From the NCBI GenBank assembly GCA_963921195.1, contig OY992537.1, forward strand, positions 148,793,841-148,857,840: a stretch of DNA of 64,000 nt. The letters are read 5' to 3'. The position numbers were made by a program, and so were the translations under genes. The DNA is from Pegoplata infirma. Its lineage: Eukaryota; Arthropoda; Insecta; Diptera; Anthomyiidae. How positions within the stretch are numbered: position 1 is the stretch's first letter; each line of letters starts with the position of its first letter. The notes beneath the pieces were generated by a model. That model made no database searches. It was not told where the DNA came from and was given only the letters and a program-made list of their open reading frames with translations. Positions 46,591 through 59,996 of the stretch are shown one piece after another.

Positions 46591-49500
46591 TAATATTCTT
46601 ATGCCTTCTAGTTTTTATAGAGTCAAAATCGGATCATTATTTACCGAGTTATAGCAATTTAAAAATGAGGGTCTCCAAAAAACCTTAAATAATGGGTTTC
46701 TCATAAAAATGAAAAATAAACTTTGCATAAATGCATATATCTCTGTAAGTACCAGCCCGATTGTCTCACATTTGGTTCCAGAGGAAAGATAAAATCTCAA
46801 TCTTTTATTTTTTGTTATTTTGACAAAATCGGAGCAATAGTTGCAGAGATACAGCCGTTGAAAGTAAAAGGTCTCCAGACTACGAAAAATTACAACTTTA
46901 TCATTTTTGAAAAAATAAATTTTTTTAAAAATTTAAAATCGAGCAATCTCTTTTATTCTAATTAAACTTTATTGAAAAATATTTAAATTCGTTCAAAGGC
47001 ATTTGAAATTGATATAATGGTAACCTTGATATAGCCATTTCAAGTTATTACAAGTAACCCGAAAATATTTTTGATATGAATGCATAAATATCTGTTAATA
47101 CTAGTCCGATAGTCTTAATTTTTTTCTGTCATGATAAAGCTAATATACTTATGCATTCTAGTTTTTATAGAGTCAAAATCGGATCATTATTTACCGAGTT
47201 ATAACAATTTAAAAATGAGGGTCTCCAAGAAACCTTAAATAATGGGTTTCTCATAAAAATGAAAAAAAAAACTTTGAATAAATGCATATATCTCTGTAAG
47301 TACCAGCCCGATTGCCTCACATTTGGTTCCAGAGGAAAGATAAAGTCTCAATATTTTATTTTTTTGTTATTTTGACAAAATCGGAGCAATAGTTGCAGAG
47401 ATACAGCCGTTGAAAGTAAAAGGTCTCCAGACTACGAAAAATTACAAGTTTATCATTTTTGAAAAAATAAATTTTTTTAAAAATTTAAAATCGAGCAATC
47501 TCTTTTATTCTAATTAAACTTTATTGAAAAAGATTTAAATTCGTGCAAAGGCATTTGAAATCGATATAATGGTAACCTTGATATAGCCATTTCAAGTTAT
47601 TACAAGTAACCCGAAAATATTTTTGATATGAATGCATAAATATCTGTTAATACTAGTCCGATAGTCTTAATTTTTTTCTGTCATGATAAAGCTAATATAC
47701 TTATGCATTCTAGTTTTTATAGAGTCAAAATCGGATCATTATTTACCGAGTTATAGCAATTTAAAAATGAGGGTCTCCAAGAAACCTTAAATAATGGGTT
47801 TCTCATAAAAATAAAAAATAAACTTTGCATAAATGCGTATATCTCTGTAAGTACCAGCCCGATTGCCTCACATTTGGTTCCAGAGGAAAGATAAAGTCTC
47901 AATCTTTTATTTTTTTGTTATTTTGACAAAATCGGAGCAATAGTTGCAGAGATACAGCCGTTGAAAATAAAAGGTCTCCAGACTACGAAAAATTACAAGT
48001 TTATCATTTTGAAAAAATAAATTTTTTTAAAAATTTAAAATCGAGCAATCTCTTTTATTCTATTTAAACTTTATTGAAAAAAATTTAAATTTGTGCAAAG
48101 GCATTTGAAATCGAAATAATGGTAACCTTGATATAGCCATTTCAAGTTATTACAAGTAACCCGAAAATATTTTTGATATGAATGCATAAATATCTGTTAA
48201 TACTAGTCCGATAGTCTTAATTTTTTTCTGTCATGATAAAGCTAATATTCTTATGCCTTCTAGTTTTTATAGAGTCAAAATCGGATCATTATTTACCGAG
48301 TTATAGCAATTTAAAAATGAGGGTCTCCAAAAACCTTAAATAATGGGTTTCTCATAAAAATGAAAAATAAACTTTGCACAAATGCATATATCTCTGTAAG
48401 TACCGGCCCGATTGTCTCACATTTGGTTCCAGAGGAAAGATAAAGTCTCAATCTTTTATTTTTTGTTATTTTGACAAAATCGGAGCAATAGTTGCAGAGA
48501 TACAGCCGTTGAAAGTAAAAGGTCTCCAGACTACGAAAAATTACAACTTTATCATTTTTGAAAAAATAAATTTTTTTAAAAATTTAAAATCGAGCAATCT
48601 CTTTTATTCTATTTAAACTTTATCGAAAAAGATTTAAATTCGTGCAAAGGCATTTGAAATCGAAATAATGGTAACCTTGATATAGCCATTTCAAGTTATT
48701 ACAAGTAACCCGAAAATATTTTTGATATGAATGCATAAATATCTGTTAATACTAGTCCGATAGTCTTAATTTTTTGCTGTCACGATAAAGCTAATATACT
48801 TATGCATTCTAGTTTTTATAGAGTCAAAATCGGATTATTATTTACCGAGTTATAGCAATTTAAAAATGAGGGTCTCCAAAAAACCTTAAATAATGGGTTT
48901 CTCATAAAAATGAAAAAAAAACTTTGCATAAATGCATATATCTCTGTAAGTACCAGCCCGATTGTCTCACATTTGGTTCCAGAGGAAAGATAAAGTCTTA
49001 ATCTTTTATTTTTTTGTTATTTTGACAAAATCGGAGCAATAGTTGCAGAGAAACAGCCGTTGAAAGTAAAAGGTCTCCAGACTACGAAAAATTACAAGTT
49101 TATCATTTTTGAAAAAATAAATTTTTTTAAAAATTTAAAATCGAGCAATCTCTTTTATTCTATTTAAACTTTATTGAAAAAGATTTAAATTCGTGCAAAG
49201 GCATTTGAAAGCGATATAATGGTAACCTTGATATAGCCATTTCAAGTTATTACAAGTAACCCGAAAATATTTTTGATATGAATGCATAAATATCTGTTAA
49301 TACTAGTCCGATAGTCTTAATTTTTTTCTGTCATGATAAAGCTAATATACTTATGCATTCTAGTTTTTATAGAGTCAAAATCGGATCATTATTTACCGAG
49401 TTATAGCAATTTAAAAATGAGGGTCTCCAAGAAACCTTAAATAATGGGTTTCTCATAAAAATAAAAAAAAAAATTTGAATAAATGCATATATCTCTGTAA

Positions 49501-52500
49501 GTACCAGCCCGATTGCCTCACATTTGGTTCCAGAGGAAAGATAAAGTCTCAATATTTTATTTTTTTGTTATTTTGACAAAATCGGAGCAATAGTTGCAGA
49601 GATACAGCCGTTGAAAGTAAAAGGTCTCCAGACTACGAAAAATTACAAGTTTATCATTTTTGAAAAAATAAATTTTTTTAAAAATTTAAAATCGAGCAAT
49701 CTCTTTTATTCTAATTAAACTTTATTGAAAAAGATTTAAATTCGTGCAAAGGCATTTGAAATCGATATAATGGTAACCTTGATATAGCCATTTCAAGTTA
49801 TTACAAGTAACCCGAAAATATTTTTGATATGAATGCATAAATATCTGTTAATACTAGTCCGATAGTCTTAATTTTTTTCTGTCATGATAAAGCTAATATA
49901 CTTATGCATTCTAGTTTTTATAGAGTCAAAATCGGATCATTATTTACCGAGTTATAGCAATTTAAAAATGAGGGTCTCCAAGAAACCTTAAATAATGGGT
50001 TTCTCATAAAAATAAAAAAAAAACTTTGCATAAATGCATATATCTCTGTAAGTACCAGCCCGATTGCCTCACATTTGGTTCCAGAGGAAAGATAAAGTCT
50101 CAATCTTTTATTTTTTTGTTATTTTGACAAAATCGGAGCAATAGTTGCAGAGATACAGCCGTTGAAAGTAAAAGGTCTCCAGACTACGAAAAATTACAAG
50201 TTTATCATTTTGAAAAAATAAATTTTTTTAAAAATTTAAAATCGAGCAATCTCTTTTATTCTATTTAAACTTTATTGAAAAAAATTTAAATTCGTGCAAA
50301 GGCATTTGAAATCGAAATAATGGTAACCTTGATATAGCCATTTCAAGTTATATCAAGTAACCCGAAAATATTTTTGATATGAATGCATAAATATCTGTTA
50401 ATACTAGTCCGATAGTCTTAATTTTTTTCTGTCATGATAAAGCTAATATTCTTATGCCTTCTAGTTTTTATAGAGTCAAAATCGGATCATTATTTACCGA
50501 GTTATAGCAATTTAAAAATGAGGGTCTCCAAAAAACCTTAAATAATGGGTTTCTCATAAAAATGAAAAATAAACTTTGCATAAATGCATATATCTCTGTA
50601 AGTATCAGCCCGATTGTCTCACATTTGGTTCCAGAGGAAAGATAAAGTCTCAATCTTTTATTTTTTTGTTATTTTGACAAAATCGGAGCAATAGTTGCAG
50701 AGATACAGCCGTTGAAAGTAAAAGGTCTCCAGACTACGAAAAATTACAACTTTATCATTTTTGAAAAAATAAATTTTTTTAAAAATTTAAAATCGAGCAA
50801 TCTCTTTTATTCTATTTAAACTTTATTGAAAAAGATTTAAATTCGTGCAAAGGCATTTGAAATCGAAATAATGGTAACCTTGATATAGCCATTTCAAGTT
50901 ATTACAAGTAACCCGAAAATATTTTTGATATGAAAGCATAAATATCTGTTAATACTAGTCCGATACTCTTAATTTTTTGCTTTCATGATAAAGCTAATAT
51001 ACTTATGCATTCTAGTTTTTATAGAGTCAAAATCGGATCATTATTTACCGAGTTATAGCAATTTAAAAATGAGGGTCTCCAAAAAACCTTAAATAATGGG
51101 TTTCTCATAAAAATGAAAAAAAAACTTTGCATAAATGCATATATCTCTGTAAGTACCAGCCCGATTGTCTCACATTTGGTTCCAGAGGAAAGATAAAGTC
51201 TTAATCTTTTATTTTTTTGTTATTTTGACAAAATCGGAGCAATAGTTGCAGAGATACAGCCGTTGAAAGTAAAAGGTCTCCAGACTACGAAAAATTACAA
51301 GTTTATCATTTTTGAAAAAATAAATTTTTTTAAAAATTTAAAATCGAGCAATCTCTTTTATTCTATTTAAACTTTATTGAAAAAAATTTAAATTCGTGCA
51401 AAGGCATTTGAAATCGAAATAATGGTAACCTTGATATAGCCATTTCAAGTTATATCAAGTAACCCGAAAATATTTTTGATATGAATGCATAAATATCTGT
51501 TAATACTAGTCCGATAGTCTTAATTTTTTTCTGTCATGATAAAGCTAATATTCTTATGCCTTCTAGTTTTTATAGAGTCAAAATCGGATCATTATTTACC
51601 GAGTTATAGCAATTTAAAAATGAGGGTCTCCAAAAAACCTTAAATAATGGGTTTCTCATAAAAATGAAAAAAAAAACTTTGCATAAATGCATATATCTCT
51701 GTAAGTACCAGCCCGATTGTCTCACATTTGGTTCCAGAGGAAAGATAAAGTCTCAATCTTTTATTTTTTTGTTATTTTGACAAAATCGGAGCAATAGTTG
51801 CAGAGATACAGCCGTTGAAAGTAAAAGGTCTCCAGACTACGAAAAATTACAACTTTATCATTTTTGAAAAAATAATTTTTTTTAAAAATTTAAAATCAAG
51901 CAATCTCTTTTATTCTATTTAAACTTTATTGAAAAAGATTTAAATTCGTGCAAAGGCATTTGAAATCGAAATAATGGTAACCTTGATATAGCCATTTCAA
52001 GTTATTACAAGTAACCCGAAAATATTTTTGATATGAAAGCATAAATATCTGTTAATACTAGTCCGATACTCTTAATTTTTTGCTGTCATGATAAAGCTAA
52101 TATACTTATGCATTCTAGTTTTTATAGAGTCAAAATCGGATCATTATTTACCGAGTTATAGCAATTTAAAAATGAGGGTCTCCAAAAAACCTTAAATAAT
52201 GGGTTTCTCATAAAAATGAAAAAAAAACTTTGCATAAATGCATATATCTCTGTAAGTACCAGCCCGATTGTCTCACATTTGGTTCCAGAGGAAAGATAAA
52301 GTCTTAATCTTTTATTTTTTTGTTATTTTGACAAAATCGGAGCAATAGTTGCAGAGATACAGCCGTTGAAAGTAAAAGGTCTCCAGACTACGAAAAATTA
52401 CAAGTTTATCATTTTTGAAAAAATAATTTTTTTTAAAAATTTAAAATCGAGCAATCTCTTTTATTCTATTTAAACTTTATTGAAAAAAATTTAAATTCGT

Positions 52501-55500
52501 GCAAAGGCATTTGAAATCGAAATAATGGTAACCTTGATATAGCCATTTCAAGTTATATCAAGTAACCCGAAAATATTTTTGATATGAATGCATAAATATC
52601 TGTTAATACTAGTCCGATAGTCTTAATTTTTTTCTGTCATGATAAAGCTAATATTCTTATGCCTTCTAGTTTTTATAGAGTCAAAATCGGATCATTATTT
52701 ACCGAGTTATAGCAATTTAAAAATGAGGGTCTCCAAAAAACCTTAAATAATGGGTTTCTCATAAAAATGAAAAAAAAAACTTTGCATAAATGCATATATC
52801 TCTGTAAGTACCAGCCCGATTGTCTCACATTTGGTTCCAGAGGAAAGATAAAGTCTCAATCTTTTATTTTTTTGTTATTTTGACAAAATCGGAGCAATAG
52901 TTGCAGAGATACAGCCGTTGAAAGTAAAAGGTCTCCAGACTACGAAAAATTACAACTTTATCATTTTTGAAAAAATAATTTTTTTTAAAAATTTAAAATC
53001 AAGCAATCTCTTTTATTCTATTTAAACTTTATTGAAAAAGATTTAAATTCGTGCAAAGGCATTTGAAATCGAAATAATGGTAACCTTGATATAGCCATTT
53101 CAAGTTATTACAAGTAACCCGAAAATATTTTTGATATGAATGCATAAATATCTGTTAATACTAGTCCGATAGTCTTAATTTTTTTCTGTCATGATAAAGC
53201 TAATATTCTTATGCCTTCTAGTTTTTATAGAGTCAAAATCGGATCATTATTTACCGAGTTATAGCAATTTAAAAATGAGGGTCTCCAAAAAACCTTAAAT
53301 AATTGGTTTCTCATAAAAATGAAAAAAAAACTTTGCATAAATGCATATATCTCTGTAAGTACCAGCCCGATTGTCTCACATTTGGTTCCAGAGGAAAGAT
53401 AAAGTCTCAATCTTTTATTTTTTTGTTATTTTGACAAAATCGGAGCAATAGTTGCAGAGATACAGCCGTTGAAAGTAAAAGGTCTCCAGACTACGAAAAA
53501 TTACAAGTTTATCATTTTTGAAAAAATAAATTTTTTTAAAAATTTAAAATCGAGCAATCTCTTTTATTCTATTTAAACTTTATTGAAAAAAATTTAAATT
53601 CGTGCAAAGGCATTTGAAATCGAAATAATGGTAACCTTGATATAGCCATTTCAAGTTATATCAAGTAACCCGAAAATATTTTTGATATGAATGCATAAAT
53701 ATCTGTTAATACTAGTCCGATAGTCTTAATTTTTTTCTGTCATGATAAAGCTAATATTCTTATGCCTTCTAGTTTTTATAGAGTCAAAATCGGATCATTA
53801 TTTACCGAGTTATAGCAATTTAAAAATGAGGGTCTCCAAAAAACCTTAAATAATGGGTTTCTCATAAAAATGAAAAAAAAAACTTTGCATAAATGCATAT
53901 ATCTCTGTAAGTACCAGCCCGATTGTCTCACATTTGGTTCCAGAGGAAAGATAAAGTCTCAATCTTTTATTTTTTTGTTATTTTGACAAAATCGGAGCAA
54001 TAGTTGCAGAGATACAGCCGTTGAAAGTAAAAGGTCTCCAGACTACGAAAAATTACAACTTTGTCATTTTTGAAAAAATAAATTTTTTTAAAAATTTAAA
54101 ATCGAGCAATCTCTTTTATTCTATTTAAACTTTATTGAAAAAGATTTAAATTCGTGCAAAGGCATTTGAAAGCGATATAATGGTAACCTTGATATAGCCA
54201 TTTCAAGTTATTACAAGTAACCCGAAAATATTTTTGATATGAATGCATAAATATCTGTTAATACTAGTCTGATAGTCTTAATTTTTTTCTGTCATGATAA
54301 AGCTAATATACTTATGCATTCTAATTTTTATAGAGTCAAAATCGGATCATTATTTACCGAGTTATAGCAATTTAAAAATGAGGGTCTCCAAAAAAACTTA
54401 AATAATGGGTTTCTCATAAAAATGAAAAAAAAAACTTTGCATAAATGCATATATCTCTGTAAGTACCAGCCCGATTGTCTCACATTTGGTTCCAGAGGAA
54501 AGATAAAGTCTCAATCTTTTATTTTTTTGTTATTTTGACAAAATCGGAGCAATAGTTGCAGAGATACAGCCGTTGAAAGTAAAAGGTCTCCAGACTACGA
54601 AAAATTACAAGTTTATCATTTTTGAAAAAATAAATTTTTTTAAAAATTTAAAATCGAGCAATCTCTTTTATTCTAATTAAACTTTATTGAAAAAGATTTA
54701 AATTCGTGCAAAGGCATTAGAAAACGACAGAATGGTAACCTTGATATAGCCATTTCAAGTTATTACAAGTAACCCGAAAATATTTTTGATATGAATGCAT
54801 AAATATCTGTTAATACTAGTCCGATAGTCTTAATTTTTTTCTGTCATGATAAAGCTAATATACTTATGCCTTCTAGTTTTTATAGAGTCAAAATCGGATC
54901 ATTATTTACCGAGTTATAGCAATTTAAAAATGAGGGTCTCCAAAAAACCTTAAATAATGGGTTTCTCATAAAAATTAAAAAAAAAAACTTTGCATAAATG
55001 CATATATCTCTGTAAGTACCAGCCCGATTGTCTCACATTTGGTTCCAGAGGAAAGATAAAGTCTCAATCTTTTATTTTTTTGTTATTTTGACAAAATCGG
55101 AGCAATAGTTGCAGAGATACAGCCGTTGAAAGTAAAAGGTCTCCAGACTACGAAAAATTACAAGTTTATCATTTTTGAAAAAATAAATTTTTTTAAAAAT
55201 TTAAAATCGAGCAATCTCTTTTATTCTATTTAAACTTTATTGAAAAAGATTTAAATTCGTGCAAAGGCATTTGAAATCGAAATAATGGTAACCTTGATAT
55301 AGCCATTTCAAGTTATTACAAGTAACCCGAAAATATTTTTGATATGAATGCATAAATATCTGTTAATACTAGTCCGATAGTCTTAATTTTTTGCTGTCAA
55401 GATAAAGCTAATATACTTATGCATTCTAGTTTTTATAGAGTCAAAATCGGATCATTATTTACCGAGTTATAGCAATTTAAAAATGAGGGTCTCCAAAAAA

Positions 55501-58381
55501 CCTTAAATAATGGGTTTCTCATAAAAATGAAAAAAAAAAACTTTGCATAAATGCATATATCTCTGTAAGTACCAGCCCGATTGTCTCACATTTGGTTCCA
55601 GAGGAAAGATAAAGTCTTAATCTTTTATTTTTTTGTTATTTTGACAAAATCGGAGCAATAGTTGCAGAGATACAGCCGTTGAAAGTAAAAGGTCTCCAGA
55701 CTACGAAAAATTACAAGTTTATCATTTTTGAAAAAATAAATTTTTTTAAAAATTTAAAATCGAGCAATCTCTTTTATTCTATTTAAACTTTATTGAAAAA
55801 GATTTAAATTCGTGCAAAGGCATTTGAAAGCGATATAATGGTAACCTTGATATAGCCATTTCAAGTTATTACAAGTAACCCGAAAATATTTTTGATATGA
55901 ATGCATAAATATCTGTTAATACTAGTCCGATAGTCTTAATTTTTTTCTGTCATGATAAAGCTAATATACTTATGCCTTCTAGTTTTTATAGAGTCAAAAT
56001 CGGATCATTATTTACCGAGTTATAGCAATTTAAAAATGAGGGTCTCCAAAAAACCTTAAATAATTGGTTTCTCATAAAAATGAAAAAAAAACTTTGCATA
56101 AATGCATATATCTCTGTAAGTACCAGCCCGATTGTCTCACATTTGGTTCCAGAGGAAAGATAAAGTCTCAATCTTTTATTTTTTTGTTATTTTGACAAAA
56201 TCGGAGCAATAGTTGCAGAGATACAGCCGTTGAAAGTAAAAGGTCTCCAGACTACGAAAAATTACAAGTTTATCATTTTTGAAAAAATAATTTTTTTTAA
56301 AAATTTAAAATCGAGCAATCTCTTTTATTCGAATTAAACTTTATTGAAAAAGATTTAAATTCGTGCAAAGGCATTTGAAATCGATATAATGGTAACCTTG
56401 ATATAGCCATTTCAAGTTATTACAAGTAACCCGAAAATATTTTTGATATGAATGCATAAATATCTGTTAATACTAGTCCGATAGTCTTAATTTTTTTCTG
56501 TCATGATAAAGCTAATATACTTATGCATTCTAATTTTTATAGAGTCAAAATCGGATCATTATTTACCGAGTTATAGCAATTTAAAAATGAGGGTCTCCAA
56601 AAAACCTTAAATAATGGGTTTCTCATAAAAATGAAAAAAAAAACTTTGCATAAATGCATATATCTCTGTAAGTACCAGCCCGATTGTCTCACATTTGATT
56701 CCAGAGGAAAGATAAAGTCTCAATCTTTTATTTTTTTGTTATTTTGACAAAATCGGAGCAATAGTTGCAGAGATACAGCCGTTGAAAGTAAAAGGTCTCC
56801 AGACTACGAAAAATTACAAGTTTATCATTTTTGAAAAAAAAAAAATTTTTAAAAATTTAAAATCGAGCAATCTCTTTTATTCTATTTAAACTTTATTGAA
56901 AAAGATTTAAATTCGTGCAAAGGCATTAGAAAACGATAGAATGGTAACCTTGATATAGCCATTTCAAGTTATTACAAGTAACCCGAAAATATTTTTGATA
57001 TGAATGCATAAATATCTGTTAATACTAGTCTGATAGTCTTAAATTTTTTCTGTCATGATAAAGCTAATATACTTATGCATTCTAGTTTTTATAGAGTCAA
57101 AATCGCATCATTATTTACCGAGTTATAGCAATTTAAAAATGAGGGTCTCCAAAAAACCTTAAATAATGGGTTTCTCATAAAAATGAAAAAAAAACTTTGC
57201 ATAAATGCATATATCTCTGTAAGTACCAGCCCGATTGTCTCACATTTGGTTCCAGAGGAAAGATAAAGTCTCAATCTTTTATTTTTTTGTTATTTTGACA
57301 AAATCGGAGCAATAGTTGCAGAGATACAGCCGTTGAAAGTAAAAGGTCTCCAGACTACGAAAAATTACAAGTTTATCATTTTTGAAAAAATAATTTTTTT
57401 TAAAAATTTAAAATCGAGCAATCTCTTTTATTCTAATTAAACTTTATGGAAAAAGATTTAAATTCGTGCAAAGGCATTTGAAATTGATATAATGGTAACC
57501 TTGATATAGCCATTTCAAGTTATTACAAGTAACCCGAAAATATTTTTGATATGAATGCATAAATATCTGTTAATACTAGTCCGATAGTCTTAATTTTTTT
57601 CTGTCATGATAAAGCTAATATACTTATGCATTCTAGTTTTTATAGAGTCAAAATCGGATCATTATTTACCGAGTTATAGCAATTTAAAAATGAGGGTCAA
57701 CAAGAAACCTTAAATAATGGAAATCCAAGAAACCTTAAATAAAAATGAAAAAAAAAACTTTGAATAAATGCATATATCTCTGTAAGTACCATCCCGATTG
57801 CCTCACATTTGGTTCCAGAGGAAAGATAAAGTCTCAATATTTTATTTTTTTGTTATTTTGACAAAATCGGAGCAATAGTTGCAGAGATACAGCCGTTGAA
57901 AGTAAAAGGTCTCCAGACTACGAAAAATTACAAGTTTATCATTTTTGAAAAAATAAATTTTTTTAAAAATTTAAAATCGAGCAATCTCTTTTATTCTAAT
58001 TAAACTTTATTGAAAAAGATTTAAATTCGTGCAAAGGCATTTGAAATCGAAATAATGGTAACCTTGATATAGCCATTTCAAGTTATTACAAGTAACCCGA
58101 AAATATTTTTGATATGAATGCATAAATATCTGTTAATACAAGTCCGATAGTCTTAATTTTTTTCTGTCATGATAAAGCTAATATTCTTATGCATTCTAGT
58201 TTTTATAGAGTCAAAATCGGATCATTATTTACCGAGTTATAGCAATTTAAAAATGAGGGTCTCCAAAAAACCTTAAATAATGGGTTTCTCATAAAAATGA
58301 AAAATAAACTTTGCATAAATGCATATATCTCTGTAAGTACCAGCCCGATTGTCTCACATTTGGTTCCAGAGGAAAGATAAA
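46591..58381 (+). repeat. 551-bp satellite array, block 6
   Basis: About 21 monomers in the order T C A A G C A A A A A A A G R A G C R T A. It contains the 1.1-kb A-A dimer amplification at about 50.3-53.7 kb and the start of the 1,366-bp duplication near 57.4 kb. Several monomers have an altered A-run that opens or closes short frames; none is a gene. The last three bases, AAA (58379-58381), are the left target duplication of the next MITE. Confidence 0.96.
50310..53700 (+). repeat. 1.1-kb dimer amplification within the satellite
   Basis: The private variant 'gttatatcaag' (elsewhere 'gttattacaag') occurs near 50351, 51453, 52556 and 53659, a period of 1,102-1,103 bp, in every other A-type monomer. 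The intervening monomers near 50930 and 52035 share 'gatatgaaagcat' and 'cgatactctt'. This marks a recent local expansion of a two-monomer unit. Confidence 0.88.
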
Positions 58382-58630
58382 CCCCCCTATTCTAAGGAAA
58401 TTGTCATCTATAACAAATGACAAAATTATAACAAGACACATTTTCTATGTAAGTATCTCCACAATTAGCGAATTTTGCAAAACAATTTTCATGACAAAGG
58501 CTTTGCCAAATTGTATTTATGTACTTACATATTTTTTTTTATCAACAAAAATTATTAATATCGCCAGAAATCACAATACAAAATTCTATAACAAATTGTT
58601 ATAATGACAATTTTTTCTAGAATAGGGGGG
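58382..58630. mobile_element. MITE with CCCCCCTATTCTA termini, copy 1 (249 bp)
   Basis: The perfect 13-bp terminal inverted repeat CCCCCCTATTCTA extends imperfectly to an ATTGTCAT word at both ends. AAA flanks it on both sides (58379-58381 and 58631-58633), while the empty site 'gataaagtctc' has one AAA, so a 3-bp duplication is likely. It has no coding capacity. The superfamily is not clear. Confidence 0.88.
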
Positions 58631-59747
58631 AAAGTCTCAATCTTTTATTTTTTTGTTATTTTGACAAAATCGGAGCAATAGTTGCAGAGATACAGCCGTT
58701 GAAAGTAAAAGGTCTCCAGACTACGAAAAATTACAAGTTTATCATTTTTGAAAAAATAATTTTTTTTAAAAATTTAAAATCGAGCAATCTCTTTTATTCT
58801 AATTAAACTTTATGGAAAAAGATTTAAATTCGTGCAAAGGCATTTGAAATTGATATAATGGTAACCTTGATATAGCCATTTCAAGTTATTACAAGTAACC
58901 CGAAAATATTTTTGATATGAATGCATAAATATCTGTTAATACTAGTCCGATAGTCTTAATTTTTTTCTGTCATGATAAAGCTAATATACTTATGCATTCT
59001 AGTTTTTATAGAGTCAAAATCGGATCATTATTTACCGAGTTATAGCAATTTAAAAATGAGGGTCTCCAAGAAACCTTAAATAATGGAAATCCAAGAAACC
59101 TTAAATAAAAATGAAAAAAAAAACTTTGAATAAATGCATATATCTCTGTAAGTACCATCCCGATTGCCTCACATTTGGTTCCAGAGGAAAGATAAAGTCT
59201 CAATATTTTATTTTTTTGTTATTTTGACAAAATCGGAGCAATAGTTGCAGAGATACAGCCGTTGAAAGTAAAAGGTCTCCAGACTACGAAAAATTACAAG
59301 TTTATCATTTTTGAAAAAATAAATTTTTTTAAAAATTTAAAATCGAGCAATCTCTTTTATTCTAATTAAACTTTATTGAAAAAGATTTAAATTCGTGCAA
59401 AGGCATTTGAAATCGAAATAATGGTAACCTTGATATAGCCATTTCAAGTTATTACAAGTAACCCGAAAATATTTTTGATATGAATGCATAAATATCTGTT
59501 AATACAAGTCCGATAGTCTTAATTTTTTTCTGTCATGATAAAGCTAATATTCTTATGCATTCTAGTTTTTATAGAGTCAAAATCGGATCATTATTTACCG
59601 AGTTATAGCAATTTAAAAATGAGGGTCTCCAAAAAACCTTAAATAATGGGTTTCTCATAAAAATGAAAAATAAACTTTGCATAAATGCATATATCTCTGT
59701 AAGTACCAGCCCGATTGTCTCACATTTGGTTCCAGAGGAAAGATAAA
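58631..59747 (+). repeat. 551-bp satellite array, block 7
   Basis: Two monomers (T, A) between the two MITE copies, part of the 1,366-bp duplication. One carries a local duplication of 'ccaagaaaccttaaata' that replaces 'gtttctcat'. Confidence 0.95.
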
Positions 59748-59996
59748 CCCCCCTATTCTAAGGAAATTGTCATCTATAACAAATGACAAAATTATAACAA
59801 GACACATTTTCTATGTAAGTATCTCCACAATTAGCGAATTTTGCAAAACAATTTTCATGACAAAGGCTTTGCCAAATTGTATTTATGTACTTACATATTT
59901 TTTTTTATCAACAAAAATTATTAATATCGCCAGAAATCACAATACAAAATTCTATAACAAATTGTTATAATGACAATTTTTTCTAGAATAGGGGGG
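59748..59996. mobile_element. MITE with CCCCCCTATTCTA termini, copy 2 (249 bp)
   Basis: Same sequence, same satellite position and same AAA flanks as the copy at 58382, exactly 1,366 bp away. It therefore arose by tandem duplication of the array, not by a second transposition. Confidence 0.9.

Noticed and set aside
58311..58604. 97-codon plus-strand frame, also at 59677-59970
   Set aside because: It starts in satellite and reads through the MITE; the two copies are identical only because of the 1,366-bp duplication.
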